A stretch of DNA of 64,000 bases from Isoetes taiwanensis (lineage: Eukaryota > Streptophyta > Lycopodiopsida > Isoetales > Isoetaceae): contig JAJEKV010000002.1 of assembly GCA_021234155.1 (NCBI GenBank), positions 40,725,841 through 40,789,840 of the forward strand, written 5' to 3'. Positions 22,879-33,925 of the stretch are shown piece after piece (position 1 is the stretch's first letter; each line of letters opens with the position of its first letter). The notes below the pieces were generated by a model. The model saw only the letters and a list, made by a program, of their open reading frames with translations, searched no databases and was not told where the DNA came from. The translations under genes and the position numbers were made by a program.

Positions 22879-23491
22879 TGTACATAGTCTTTGTGAGAAC
22901 ATCATCGAAGAAGAAACTGTGACATCTATTTGTTGGAGGTATCCAACAAACACATCATTTCTGAAACCATGAAATAATGCTGATTCTATATTTGGTTTTG
23001 GCATAACTAACTGCTATTATGATTTATTGTAGCAGAATGTTTATTGGGTGATACACCTGGCTGATTTGGGATATGGGTTGTGGGAAATACTTTTGACAAG
23101 GTTGCCCAGCCCCTATTGTGCCTAAAGATCAGCATCTCTTCGACATAACAGGTCAGTTTTTTTTGAATATTATCTATTTTGCACTTTGAGCAGAAGTTAT
23201 GATTATCGTAACTAGTTAGAGTCTATGGTCCATGGTGCCATATGACCGATAAATGTTAATTATTGGATGTTGGCCCAATGTGCCTTATCCTAGTACTACA
23301 AAAATGTAAAACATGGCCTGACCCATTGTGCCATGGCCTTAGAATCTGGTACAAGTATTGATATTTTATGTGTCAACTTGTAACTCATTCTATTTTCTTC
23401 GGTGTAAGGAAGTAGGACCCCTCTTTTTATGAGGGGGTCCTACTTTCCTTATAAAAAGAGGTGTCCTACGTCCTGAGGGAGGGATGTGGGA
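22879..23491. other. Spacer between repeat copies A and B, no gene
   Basis: Contains no convincing coding frame. The 45-bp palindrome at 23,406-23,450 precedes the GAA array. Confidence 0.5.
23406..23450. repeat. Strong hairpin with a third partial arm
   Basis: aaggaagtaggacccctc pairs with gagggggtcctactttcctt around a tttttat loop. The next bases (ataaaaagaggtgtcc, 23,451 on) again complement the left arm and loop. The hairpin abuts the (GAA)30 array. Confidence 0.75.
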
Positions 23492-23503
23492 GAAGAAGAA
23501 GAA

Positions 23504-23550
<47 letters not shown>

Positions 23551-23581
23551 AGAAGAAGAAGAAGAAGAAGAAGAAGAAGAA
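23492..23581. repeat. (GAA)30 microsatellite with one GAG
   Basis: Thirty GAA units with a single A-to-G interruption, at the same border of repeat B as (GAA)53 in copy A. Confidence 0.97.
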
Positions 23582-26500
23582 ATTATTTCTTCAAAAAATT
23601 ATAGCCGGGGAATGGCATTCCTTGATGGAATAAGTCACCTAATGACATTTGACTTATGTATTTTAATGCTTTAACATGAGCCTAGAATGGCATAGGAATA
23701 TAAAGATGTTGGAACATATTAAAAAAGGAAGTTGGAAATAATTGCTGATGGCTTAATTTTTCACAAGCTAAGGCATGTTGAGCACGTGAAGTAATGACCC
23801 ATCATAAAAAGTTGGAAAATGAAATCTTTAATTCTATGGTCTTCACATGCTTGGTTTGGCATTTATTATGCTAAAGAATTGGATAGGGCCATGTCTATAT
23901 TGGCTCCTAAACAGATACAATAAAGGGACGTCATTTCCTAGGATATGTCATTTATGACCCCTAGAAAACTTTCTTATATTTACAAGAGATGTGACCCTTT
24001 GGCATTTTTTACACATGTTTGCTTTTGGAAAGCTATGGTACATCCGATTGCATGCATCTAAGCTGAAAATCATCATTATTGTAGGTCCATAATTGAATAC
24101 ATATATAGGTCCAAGGTGACTACACATTTAATGGAAAAGGTCAGAACTTTAGTGATGTTTTTGGTGGCATGCCAAACTTTAAGGAAAACCTTAAAATACT
24201 TTGGGATACTTTATTATCTCAATACAATATTTTAGGTTTGTGCATACGATTTTGGAAGAAAGCATAAAGTGCATGTTTTATGGTTACGGCTTGTGCTCTC
24301 TCATATGAGCAAGCCGAATTTGTGAATATGTAAAGCGCAAGTGCCGATTTGCATCTACCTGTGGTCAGATAACCAACAGGTATACTCCGGTGAGATGAAG
24401 CTGCAGACAACCATAAGATTCATATGTAAGAATCGGCCAAGGGCTGTGGTATGATTTGTAGCTAGATTCGGCATGGCCAAATGAGCCAAGTTCATGCACT
24501 AATGTGGTTTACATGCTGCCGGATTTTGCATGCAGAGCAGCCGTACACTTTCTTATGAGGATCTATTCGGATCAACAATGGCAAAGGGAGCGAAATCATT
24601 CAGGTTGTTTGAGCCTTATTTCTGCCTTCCGTTTATATTTCTAGGTATGATCTGATGGGCTCATAAGCAGACAGAGTCATTCTCTTTCTTATTGGTATGG
24701 AAAAATGATAATGCTCAGTTTAAATCTGAGTGTATTATGGTGATATCTATGGATTAAGCATCTTGCATATTTGAAAAGATATAAAATGAAATTTATGCTA
24801 TAAGATAGGTATCTATCTTTGCTTGATTAGGGCCCGATTGATCTTTGCTTGGTTGCTTGTTTCTTTGGGTAGATAGTATGCCGCATTGGTTGTTAGGCTG
24901 CGTCTCTAAGGCATGTTTGTAGATAGATAGAAGATAGATGCGATAGTTTGCTTGTATAGTGTATGCTAATGCATGTAGTGTTTGCTTGTATAAATGACAT
25001 ATGCTAATGCAGTGCGTTGCTAGCATAGGTTCACACGGCATAGATAGTTGGTTGCTTGGTTAGTGTTGGCAGCATCGTGCATGCGGACTTGCTTTAAGGC
25101 TAAAGCTAGTTCTATCCTTGTTTCCTTAAAATAGACATTATAAAGGCCAAATAAGGCTGAACATTATATAAAGCGTTGTTCCAAAAAGCCAGTTACTGGA
25201 ACACAGGTTGTGAACAAGCCATTTTCTGGTTAAGGCAGCCTTCCAATATGGAAATACAGGTTTCTCAGTTAAATGATAGAAAGATGTGCATGACAAAATA
25301 CAGATTGCTTGATATACTTGAGAAGTAAGATGTTTTGGCTGATCTGAATATACTTGCTGGCTGCTACTTTTGCTTTAATAAGTCTGGTTGCAACCTATGG
25401 TGACTTCCGAGCGTCGCTGGCTTAAAGTATTGTGATGCTACCTAGTTAAAGATTGATGGCCTGACCTGATCTAAAACACAGATATGTAATGGGTTAATGG
25501 GCTTCATTCTATTCTGATTGGTCACACAATAAGTGTGAAAAATAATCTTTACTGCTACTGTTATAAGATTCATGCTTTAGGTAGTAGTTCGCTCCGTTAT
25601 ATTTTATGGACTGTCTGTGCTAATGCTGCAGGATATCTTCTTTTATGCTTATGTTATCACTATGATAGGATATCTGGGTTAAATGCTGAATGATAATGCA
25701 GCATACCAAGATGTCTTTGCGGGCCTTTAAAACACCATATCCAGAAAAGTTCTGCCCTATCTATTTCATCAATGGGTTTTAAGGCAGGATACAGGTCATG
25801 AGCTTCAGTAAATGACCAGTTTAGCTTGTAGCCTCTAAGTCTGATAACTCTAGATCTATTCTGGAAGCATCTATTAACTGAAAATAATAGGTGAAGGGCG
25901 AAGAGCCAGATTGTTCTATAGCTTACCTGACGCCCCTTGTGTAGTTACCATGAACTTGCTAACTTATGCATTGTTTGGGTGCAGGTAACCAGAACAATCT
26001 CTCCTGATGATATTTTCAGTTGCTTTGTTGTACAATCGAGGGACCAGAGAAGATATTGGACCACTCTATAGATTGTATTGGTATTTGGTGAGATCTTCCC
26101 CTTTGTTGAATATATAAGCAAAAGGGTACATGATAATGATTGACTGTTCTACAGTGGTAGTCATGAATGCTACTAGTGAGCTTTATTTGCTCTCTACAAT
26201 ACACAGAATTTAAATTTCGTGACATGAAGTATCAAGGAGGTTTGAATTGACTTACTATCATAGAATCAAATCTGATGGAAACGTTATGACATGCTTTTTT
26301 AAGAAATTAAATGCAGTGGAATATGATTATATATGAAGTACTATAAATGAAAAGCTTACTGTGATAATTGACTAAATAAAGGATAAAAAATAAGTTACAT
26401 TCTAGATATATAATGTTAAAATTATGTGATATTTACCCTGTGACTCTACATCAAGTTATATTATGGAATTGTACATTGATATGGATATATGAGTATGTTA

Positions 26501-26650
26501 CAAACCTGAGAAGATGGATTCCATTTGAATTATTACTTGTACATGGAAGTAGGAGTACCTGATGTGGCCTGGCTTTAAAACCCAGGGTAGATATTGGGAA
26601 ATATGTGCTCACTCTGAACGAAGTCTTTTAATTGTTTTTTTAACTTTAAT
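23582..26650. repeat. Long repeat, copy B (uninterrupted)
   Basis: 3,069 bp matching copy A (15,844-18,627 plus 22,596-22,878). It preserves the pre-insertion site of the Helitron at 26,367/26,368. No gene content. After 26,650 the similarity to copy A stops. Confidence 0.92.
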
Positions 26651-27279
26651 ATGTAGCATAATAACAGGGGGTTTTCTTTGTGTTTTTGTACGCTTTTCAC
26701 AAAGGTTTTCTTAAGATTTCATAGCGTATTCGAATGGATGTACTAATGCGTATATCTAGAGTGCACCATTTCTTAGTCGTTGGATTTAGCTATTTTTTTT
26801 CAATAGTTCAACATCCAAGGGCTCACAACAAAAGCCCTCTTTTTATTTTAGGGCGTGAACATGCAAGCCTTCCGGATAGCATTTTAGGGCAGGAAACAAG
26901 GCTTGCAAATCCTTTTTCCCTGTGGGAGCCATGGCAATCATCGGGCTATTCCAGTTAGAATTCCAGGAACAGAATGTTTTTGCTCTAAAATTTTGATGAC
27001 CACGATGTAGCATCTCCTCTTCAGCTTTCGATCATATGATTTAGCATCTCCTCTCGATGCTGGCTTCAAGGCGGCCACGATTTCATATGTCCTCTTCATT
27101 TCTCGATGATGGCTAAATATGGCGGGCTAGGCAGCTATGGCTATGGCATGTGGAAGCCTCAGAACAGCAGAGGCATGAAGTATTGAAGCTACATATTTTA
27201 GGATTCGCTGGTCGTAGTTTAGGGCTCGCTGGTTGCTTGTTGTTGCTAGATGTTAGTGTGCCCCGGTTGGACCAAATCA
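26651..27279. other. No gene recognised
   Basis: Unique sequence with short frames only. Near-repeats of gatttagcatctcctc occur at about 27,005-27,060. Confidence 0.4.
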
Positions 27280-27708
27280 AAGACCTGTTGCTGGTTGCTG
27301 GTTGTTGCAGTGGTAACCAGGGCCGGGTCCAGCCAAGCTGAAATTCCAAGGGGGGATGACAGTGGTGTTGGCGGTGCCTGCAAGCCTGATCTTGAGCTCA
27401 AAATTAGCCATCGAATTCTCCACATCCTGCACTGCATTATACAGCACTCCACTTCTGCAGCAATTTGCAGTTTTCAAACCATCCAGAGCATCTGCAGTAA
27501 GATCGACAATCTCAGGGTCGCGCTTGCATGAGTGCGGAATTATTCCTGTGAATTCTGAACAATCCCCTTGCATGGTGGCTTGGGCGCCCATCATCTCCCA
27601 TATTATTTCAAATCCTTGCCAGTTCCACCCCAGCTTCCATCCGGAGAGCTTGTATGTGCTGTCATGCTGGCGGTAGTCGATTAGTCTCACCATAGCACGC
27701 ATCACAAC
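27280..27708 (-). pseudogene. COBL: COBRA-like (COBL) protein fragment
   Basis: The minus-strand frame reads VVMRAMVRLIDYRQ, then GWKLGWNWQGFEIIWEMMGA, then QGDCSEFTGIIPHSCKRDP, then ANCCRSGVL, and ends APGPGYHC. COBRA-family proteins are GPI-anchored regulators of cellulose deposition. They share GWxLGWxWxxxExIWxMxGAQxTxQGDCSxF, PHxCKxxP, ANCCRGGVL and PGPGYTC in this order. Signal peptide, CCVS motif and GPI tail are absent. Similarity stops at about 27,300, and upstream DNA continues in another frame with unrelated sequence. Internally the 140 or so codons are open. Most likely a captured or relocated exon, not a gene. Confidence 0.75.
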
Positions 27709-27887
27709 CCGATTTCGTTTATTTCTCGGAACTTTAACCAATTTCTATAGCGAGCGAAGATCTCCGGCTTGCCTTGTATCCATCGGTTGTCCAACTCATT
27801 ATATCCCATGTCACGGTGATATTTCACATTGCGAAATCCATCTAGGCTATCTTTGAAGCCGCGGATTTTGTAGGTGTATCGAGCATT
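27702..27887 (-). other. Unrecognised 61-codon coding-like segment
   Basis: An open minus-strand frame including KIRGFKDSLDGFRNVKYHRD and MGYNELDNRWIQGKPEIFAR abuts the COBRA-like fragment in a different frame. Further upstream (about 28,000) a start-like MAKEGSFFYVPPDV is followed by a donor-like GTGAAT. These could be the first exons of another trapped gene. I do not recognise the family. Confidence 0.3.
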
Positions 27888-29009
27888 AAAGCATGAAATA
27901 GGTTAGCCCCCATTTGTTTACGTCTTTCTTTCTTTCTTGCAAAGAGTTCTACGATTCACACATCGGGCGGAACGTAGAAGAAAGATCCCTCTTTGGCCAT
28001 GGTTTTATTTGAAGCTCAATTTCCATTCCCAAGCTAAATCGTCAACCCCAGGCGATGTGCATTCGAAAATTACTTGGCCTAATTCATTGGCTCATTTGCG
28101 GGTTTCCCACTAACGATGCACACCGATGGCGATGGGAACTCAATTGCAGCCCCTTGCGCTCGTCATTCACTAGGTTAGCTTAGCTTTATCGAGCGTTATC
28201 TTCCTTTTTTTTCTTTCGTGTTGATATCTTGTAAAAGCTTGCTGCTTTCCTTTCTCCATAATTATTGCAGCCAGAAACCCGAATTAGAAGCAGAAGCATA
28301 ACTCCATTGCTTCGTAATGCAGATAGAAGCATTGATTGCAGTTGGTGACTGTAAACCAGAGCACCTATTCAGTTTCATGACTGGGCATGAACAAAATTTG
28401 GCATGATTTATAAACACGGCAGCCCCTTTTTATAGGTTGTGGCACGAGAATTGCAGTACCGTGTTGCATTTGAGCTTATAAAATTTGAAGCTTTGTTGTT
28501 GAAAGCAAATGCAAGAAATGTGCATTTCTGTTTTTTGTTACTGAACTATCATTCCTTTGCTTGTAAATTGCAGGCTTTATATTGGCCTTTGCACAATGTA
28601 GCCTCTATAAGATTTAATGCTCCATTCTCTGCATTTTATTTAGAAGCACTATAAATTGAGTCATTTATGTACCAATGATCGAATGGGTTTATTGCTTGAT
28701 GTTACTCGAGTTCTTTGTCTATGGTGTTACTGCAGCAGGATTCACATGTCACATCCTGCAATGTGAGTGGCTTGGGTTGTCCAAGGTGTTCTCATGGCTT
28801 GCATAACAAAATATTCCCTCTTTTTAATTCCATGGTACATGTTTCTAGATTGCTACATATAGTTGCAGGAGTTAGACTGCTATACATTGTTGCAACACAG
28901 ATTATTTCATGCTTCTAGAAAGAAGATCATAGGAGTTTTGCATGTTTTTGCATATTTTTACGTACGTTTGTTTTTTTTAGGGCCCGAAGGGCCCAAAATT
29001 TTTTTTAGT
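27888..29009. other. No gene recognised
   Basis: AT-rich DNA with short frames. The palindrome gggcccgaagggccc lies at about 28,980-28,994, next to the foldback element. Confidence 0.4.
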
Positions 29010-29466
29010 ATAACAACCAACACATAATTATCATTAACATTAATTAACACAACCATTGGGTCCAACACATTTAAATTAAAATCCCCCTTAAACCCCCTTT
29101 GGTTTGGGTGCATATTCACACGGGGGGTGATGTAGGGCAGCGAGAGCCCTTATAATTATATTTTGCACGTACAAAATCAACACCATATAGTATTTTGCTT
29201 GAAATCTTATAGTATTTTGCATATCTTGTTATACAGTATAGCAATTTTTGTACTTGCATACCCCACAAACGAGGAACTTTACGTACGGTGTAGATTAAGG
29301 AATAAGGGGTGGATATGCCTATCCAACAGCTCTCGTTGCCCGGAGTCACCCCCCGTGTGAATATGCACCCAAACCAAAGGGGGTTTAAGGGGGATTTTAA
29401 TTTAAATGTGTTGGACCCAATGGTTGTGTTAATTAATGTTAATGATAATTATGTGTTGGTTGTTAT
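29010..29466. mobile_element. Foldback element with perfect 121-bp arms
   Basis: 29,010-29,130 is the exact reverse complement of 29,346-29,466, with a 215-bp centre. The pairing continues imperfectly inward (gggcagcgagag versus ctctcgttgccc). No ORF of note inside. Perfect arms point to recent insertion or arm homogenisation. Class (foldback or MITE) is inferred from structure; no target duplication was found. Confidence 0.8.
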
Positions 29467-29480
29467 GTGAGAACATCATC

Positions 29481-29627
29481 GAAGAAGAAGAAGAAGAAGA
29501 AGAAGAAGAAGAAGAAGAAGAAGAAGAAGAAGAAGAAGAAGAAGAAGAAGAAGAAGAAGAAGAAGAAGAAGAAGAAGAAGAAGAAGAAGAAGAAGAAGAA
29601 GAAGAAGAAGAAGAAGAAGAAGAAGAA
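29481..29627. repeat. (GAA)49 microsatellite
   Basis: Forty-nine perfect units preceded by agaacatcatc, the same 11 bases that precede the short, unexpanded gaagaagaa at 22,916. The Glu-only and Lys-only frames here are artefacts. Confidence 0.98.
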
Positions 29628-32600
29628 GATTCTCTCTTCGAATCTTCATATCTTAAATACTTGCTCCTATGAGCTTTAATTGACTAAAGCATGTTATTAT
29701 TGCATTTTGCATTAGGTTGCCTCTATGGAACCACTAGAAATCTAAGTGGTTCTTTATAATATGGTGGCCTTCACAATTGAAATCTTGGCCTATGGTAGGT
29801 TATAGTGCCACATCCGCTAGTTGGATTGTTCTGGCAAAATACATTGAAATGTTCGAGTAATATGCCTAAGGTGCATTTTGGATGCATATGCCTAAGGTGC
29901 AAGTTGCCTAGCAAGTGAAGAAGAAGAAGAAGAAGAGAATATTCTTTTTCAATATTCTAATAGTTGAAATTCTTAATGGCCGATTTGGTGATTATTAAAT
30001 GGCCTACTTGGTTTATATTAAATGGCTAATTCATTTGGTATCCAATGGTGTAATACAAGTGTTGGGATTCATTATATATGTTCATATGGGTTTAAATGTG
30101 ATGATACCATGTAATGGTGGAGATAGCATTGAAAGATGGTTGATGGTGTAGATAACCATTTTTCGTACAAGTTTGCCAAAAGTGCATTGATCTTACGAAA
30201 GAAAAATCGTAGGAAACAAATTGGTCTTATTATGCAACACATTGTAACCTTTAAAATATGATGGTAATTGGTGCCATTAAAACACGAAAATGTACCTTGT
30301 GAAAAGGCTTATAAAATGTTGGTAATTTATTGCACCAATGAGTCATAAAAAATAGATATTTACACTTGATATTGTTTGTGGGACCATAGCTTTTGAAAAA
30401 AAACCTTGAGATATCATGGATATGGCAACGATAAGGGAGCCGATGGCATCTAATATGCCTTGGACTAGTTGTTTACAAACCTTGATGGTTGTAGACATAG
30501 GAAACTAAGCATACGAAATATATTCTAGACTAAGATAAGGTAAAGTCCATATTCTTTTGTGACTATTTATTTTTGGCACTTTGCCTAGCGGAGGTTTGGA
30601 GGTTTGGCGCCTAAACAACCGCCCATATGACCTGCTTGTTACAGTACAGGGATAAAAAATGCAAAGCGATGCCATAGACTGGTGGTTTCTTGCACAAACA
30701 TAAGCTTTTGTTATTTGATAGTTCTATATCTATCTGTTACACTTAAAAAATATGATGCCAGGTCTGTTTGCTGGAAATACGGCTGTATAGGATGATTTAG
30801 ACATGAAATACTATTGCATGGAGTGTCCCTTGCCTAATATGGCTCTGCCAATTTCGTTTTGCAAGGCTATGGCCAAAAAGATGTTTGGCTCAAGGTTTTG
30901 AAGTTGTTTCACAGGATAACAGAGCTTTGACGGCAGCCATTTCTCAAATATTGGCTTAGCCGCATGCATGACAAATGGATTACCCATTCTGCAGAAACTG
31001 ATGATCTATAGCTGGATCGACAAGGCTTGGTTGAATGCCGAAATATACAAACTCCAGAGGTATGAACAATGCAAGAATCTGTGGTATAGTAGATGTACAC
31101 TTTTAAGAAAGCTTTCGATGCCTATTTTCAGATAGATGATGTTGTGTAGAAATAGTTCTACAAACAAAATTTGTTACAGGAGATGTCGCCTGCCTTAAAC
31201 GGCTTTGCCAAGTTCTTAGGTATATCTTCTGTTTCTGAGACAAAAGCTAAGCTTATGAACGAAATGAGACAAGGATCAAGCTTGTTGTTCTGTAGGGTAA
31301 TGGTTTGTAGCATTTACATATGCCTCCTGCTCAAGCACAGATATTATATTGCTGGAATAAAAGGCACAATGATTGATTCCAGTTATGAATTTAACATATA
31401 CTCTGCATACAAAGGTAAACTTTTGATAATATTTAGCTTTTTTGCTTATGAAGCAATCACTGTTATGATATAATATTGGCTTGAAGCATACTAAATGAGG
31501 TTATGGTGCTTCTACATTTGTACATTGTTATATTTCAGATGGTGTTGCTCAAGACTGTTGTTTCTCTAATAGAAGCTTTTTACATTTTGTGGATGATATA
31601 AAATCAGTATGGCCACACAAAGCAATGGTACATCTGCCTCGCTATGATGGCGATGTATAACATGAACCAAACGATGGTGCTGATTCTTAAAGAGTAACAG
31701 AGGTGGCTGTTGCACTTATACATCATGCAAAAGTGCTCATAGAATTTGGAGGCGAAATTATTCAGGTTCTTTCAGATGCCCAAATCACGCATTTGCTCTT
31801 TGAATCAATATTATCTTAAATATGGTCTTAAATATGATGAGTTATATAAATTGGAGCATACAAAGTATTCTATGATATAATATGATGTGCAGAATGGAAA
31901 AATGCTAGATTGGAAAAATGCATACTTTGAGCTTTATGATTAAATGATATGAATATGGAGTAAGATGTGAAATAAGTTTTTGACTGCAAAAATAATATTT
32001 TGAGATTAATTTAAGGAAGTTCAAAATGCTTAACTGATGAAGGTCCACATTTCATAGACTTGATACGTAAAGCTGATACATTATTATCAACATGACCAGC
32101 TAGATTTGGGACTAAGAAATTAGTTCTCGTCTAATGGTAATGCTTGAGACCAATCGAAAAACTTATAATACTATGAATGTTACTATTCCAGTTTCCTTTC
32201 TTGTTAAATGTCCACCTCAGGGCAAAAGGATACAATTGGTGATCAGTGATAAACTGAGAGACCCAATGTACCTTTTGGCCCTTGCACATTTACCGTTTTC
32301 ACGCTAATTGTGTATTGATTGGCTGCAGGTACGGGTTCTCTCCTCCAATTGTCTCTATTTTGCTGTTAGAGTTGGCGTTAACGTGGAAATGGAATAACTG
32401 GATGCGTAAGAGATGGAATAAGCTGCACTTTGATAGAGACACAGATAAGAGATAAGATATATGAATACATATTATACAGGAATTTTATTGAAAACTCTAT
32501 ATTTTGTATCTATGGCACTTTATACTTACACTTTGAGAATACATAATGCGTTATAAGTTAAATACATTGTATACTTTATACTTTAAAATGTTTCGTTTAC

Positions 32601-32811
32601 ACTTTACACTTTAAAAATTGAGATTTACACTTTATGGAATTTGTTTTTTAAAAATCCAGGAATTTATATGGGCTAATGGTTTGGAGAGTGCCTGATGTGG
32701 CCTGGCCTAAAAACCAGGGTGGATATATGGAAATGTGATCTTGCCTTGAACAAGGTTCTTTTAAAGTAATTGTACTTTAATTGTGACTGTAGTCCTGGTA
32801 AGAACATGTAC
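29628..32811. repeat. Diverged member of the GAA-bordered repeat family
   Basis: Lies between (GAA)49 and (GAA)29. Its right end (cctgatgtggcctggcctaa at about 32,691) resembles the right end of copies A and B. Block 32,218-32,364 is nearly identical to 36,361-36,507. A second short GAA run (six units, 29,917-29,934) is followed by agaatattctttttc. No gene is evident. A short frame at 31,171 (MSPALNGFAKFLGISS) faintly resembles the start of a SWIB domain, but I would not call it. Confidence 0.5.
32218..32364. repeat. 147-bp block shared with 36,361-36,507
   Basis: Nearly identical sequence beginning cagggcaaaaggatacaatt. It links the 29.6-32.8 kb element with the 34.9-37.9 kb element as members of one family. 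Confidence 0.85.
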
Positions 32812-32898
32812 GAAGAAGAAGAAGAAGAAGAAGAAGAAGAAGAAGAAGAAGAAGAAGAAGAAGAAGAAGAAGAAGAAGAAGAAGAAGAAGAAGAAGAA
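32812..32898. repeat. (GAA)29 microsatellite joined to a P450 fragment
   Basis: Twenty-nine perfect GAA units. The left side is repeat-family sequence (agaacatgtac). The right side continues, without a break in frame, into the Glu-rich loop of a P450 exon 2. Confidence 0.97.
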
Positions 32899-33360
32899 GA
32901 TTTGCCGGATCTGAAATATTTGCAGGCAATTGTGAAGGAGGCATTTCGGCTGCATCCAGCAGTTCCTCTGCTGCTGCCTCACGAATCAATGGAGGAGAGC
33001 AATGTGGGGGGCTATCAAATTCCGAAAGGGACTCGAGTATTCGTGAATATATGGGCAATTGGGAGAGATCCGAGCATATGGGATGAGCCAGAGGCATTCA
33101 ACCCGGATAGATTTATGGGCAGCAGCGTCGATGTAAGGGGCCGGGATTTTGAACTGATCCCGTTTGGATCTGGAAGACGGATGTGCCCTGGCTATACGTT
33201 GGCGCTGTGCATGGTGCAGCTCGCTTTGGCCCGCCTGCTGCAGAGCTTGGATTGGATTTTGCCGGAAGGGCAGATGCTTGACATGTCAGAAACTTTAAAA
33301 GGCACTATGAGATTGGCTCATCCCTTACAGCCCATCGTCACGTCTCGCCAAAATATATGA
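32899..33360 (+). pseudogene. Cytochrome P450 exon-2 fragment
   Basis: The open frame begins DLPDLKYLQAIVKEAFRLHP and includes WAIGRDPSIWDEPEAFNPDR and the haem loop PFGSGRRMCPGY, ending at a stop at 33,358-33,360. It is clearly a paralogue of exon 2 of the P450 at 11,653-13,198 (same order, most residues shared). It lacks exon 1 and the I-helix AGTDT segment; the K helix is EAFRLHP, so ExxR is kept. The missing 5' part is replaced by (GAA)29, at exactly the place where the intact gene has VEEEDL. Confidence 0.85.
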
Positions 33361-33384
33361 TCCTATTTGCTTGTCTTCATTGAT

Positions 33385-33925
33385 TGGTTTAGTGGCTAGT
33401 CCATTGGGTTAGCAATTAAGAGATCTTGTGTTCAAGTCTCTGGGGTCCGTCATATGTCCTCATGGATCTCTGGGGTCCGTCTCATATGTTCTCATGGATG
33501 CTACAAATGTGACCGTCTCATATGTTCTCATGGATGCTACAAATGTGACGTGACGCAAAAATACTATTTATCTATCATGGATGCTACAAATGTGACGTGA
33601 CGCAAAAATACTATTTATCTATCTATCTTTCAAAGAAACAGCAGTGTGGCTAGATATTATTTATACTGTAGAGAAATATTTTCGATGGCTGGCTATCTAT
33701 CTTTCAAATCTGTCATATGTCCTCATGGATGCTGCCAATGTGGCATGACGTAAAAATACTATTTATCTATCTATCTATCTTTCAAAGAAACAGCAGTGTG
33801 GCTAGATATTATTTATACTGTAGAGAAATATTTTCCATGGCTGGCTATCTATCTTTCAAAGAAACAGCAGTGTGGCTAGATATTATTTATACTGTAGAGA
33901 AATATTTTCCATGGCTGGCTGAGGC
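33385..33925 (+). mobile_element. tRNA-derived SINE, partly tandemly amplified
   Basis: TGGTTTAGTGG (33,385-33,395) is a perfect A box and GTTCAAGTC (33,430-33,438) a perfect B box 34 nt later. The body (tcatatgtcctcatggatgc) and tail (gacgtaaaaatactatttat, then TATC repeats) follow. Downstream the tail, body and a piece of repeat R (ttcaaagaaacagcagtgtg) are repeated several times in nested order up to about 33,925. Confidence 0.65.

Noticed and set aside
31171-31473. SWIB-like start MSPALNGFAKFLGISS
   Set aside because: Resemblance covers about 20 residues, and the rest of the frame is unlike SWIB.
33440-33925. Regularly spaced repeats as a CRISPR array
   Set aside because: Units are telescoped tandem duplicates with no unique spacers, in a plant nuclear context.
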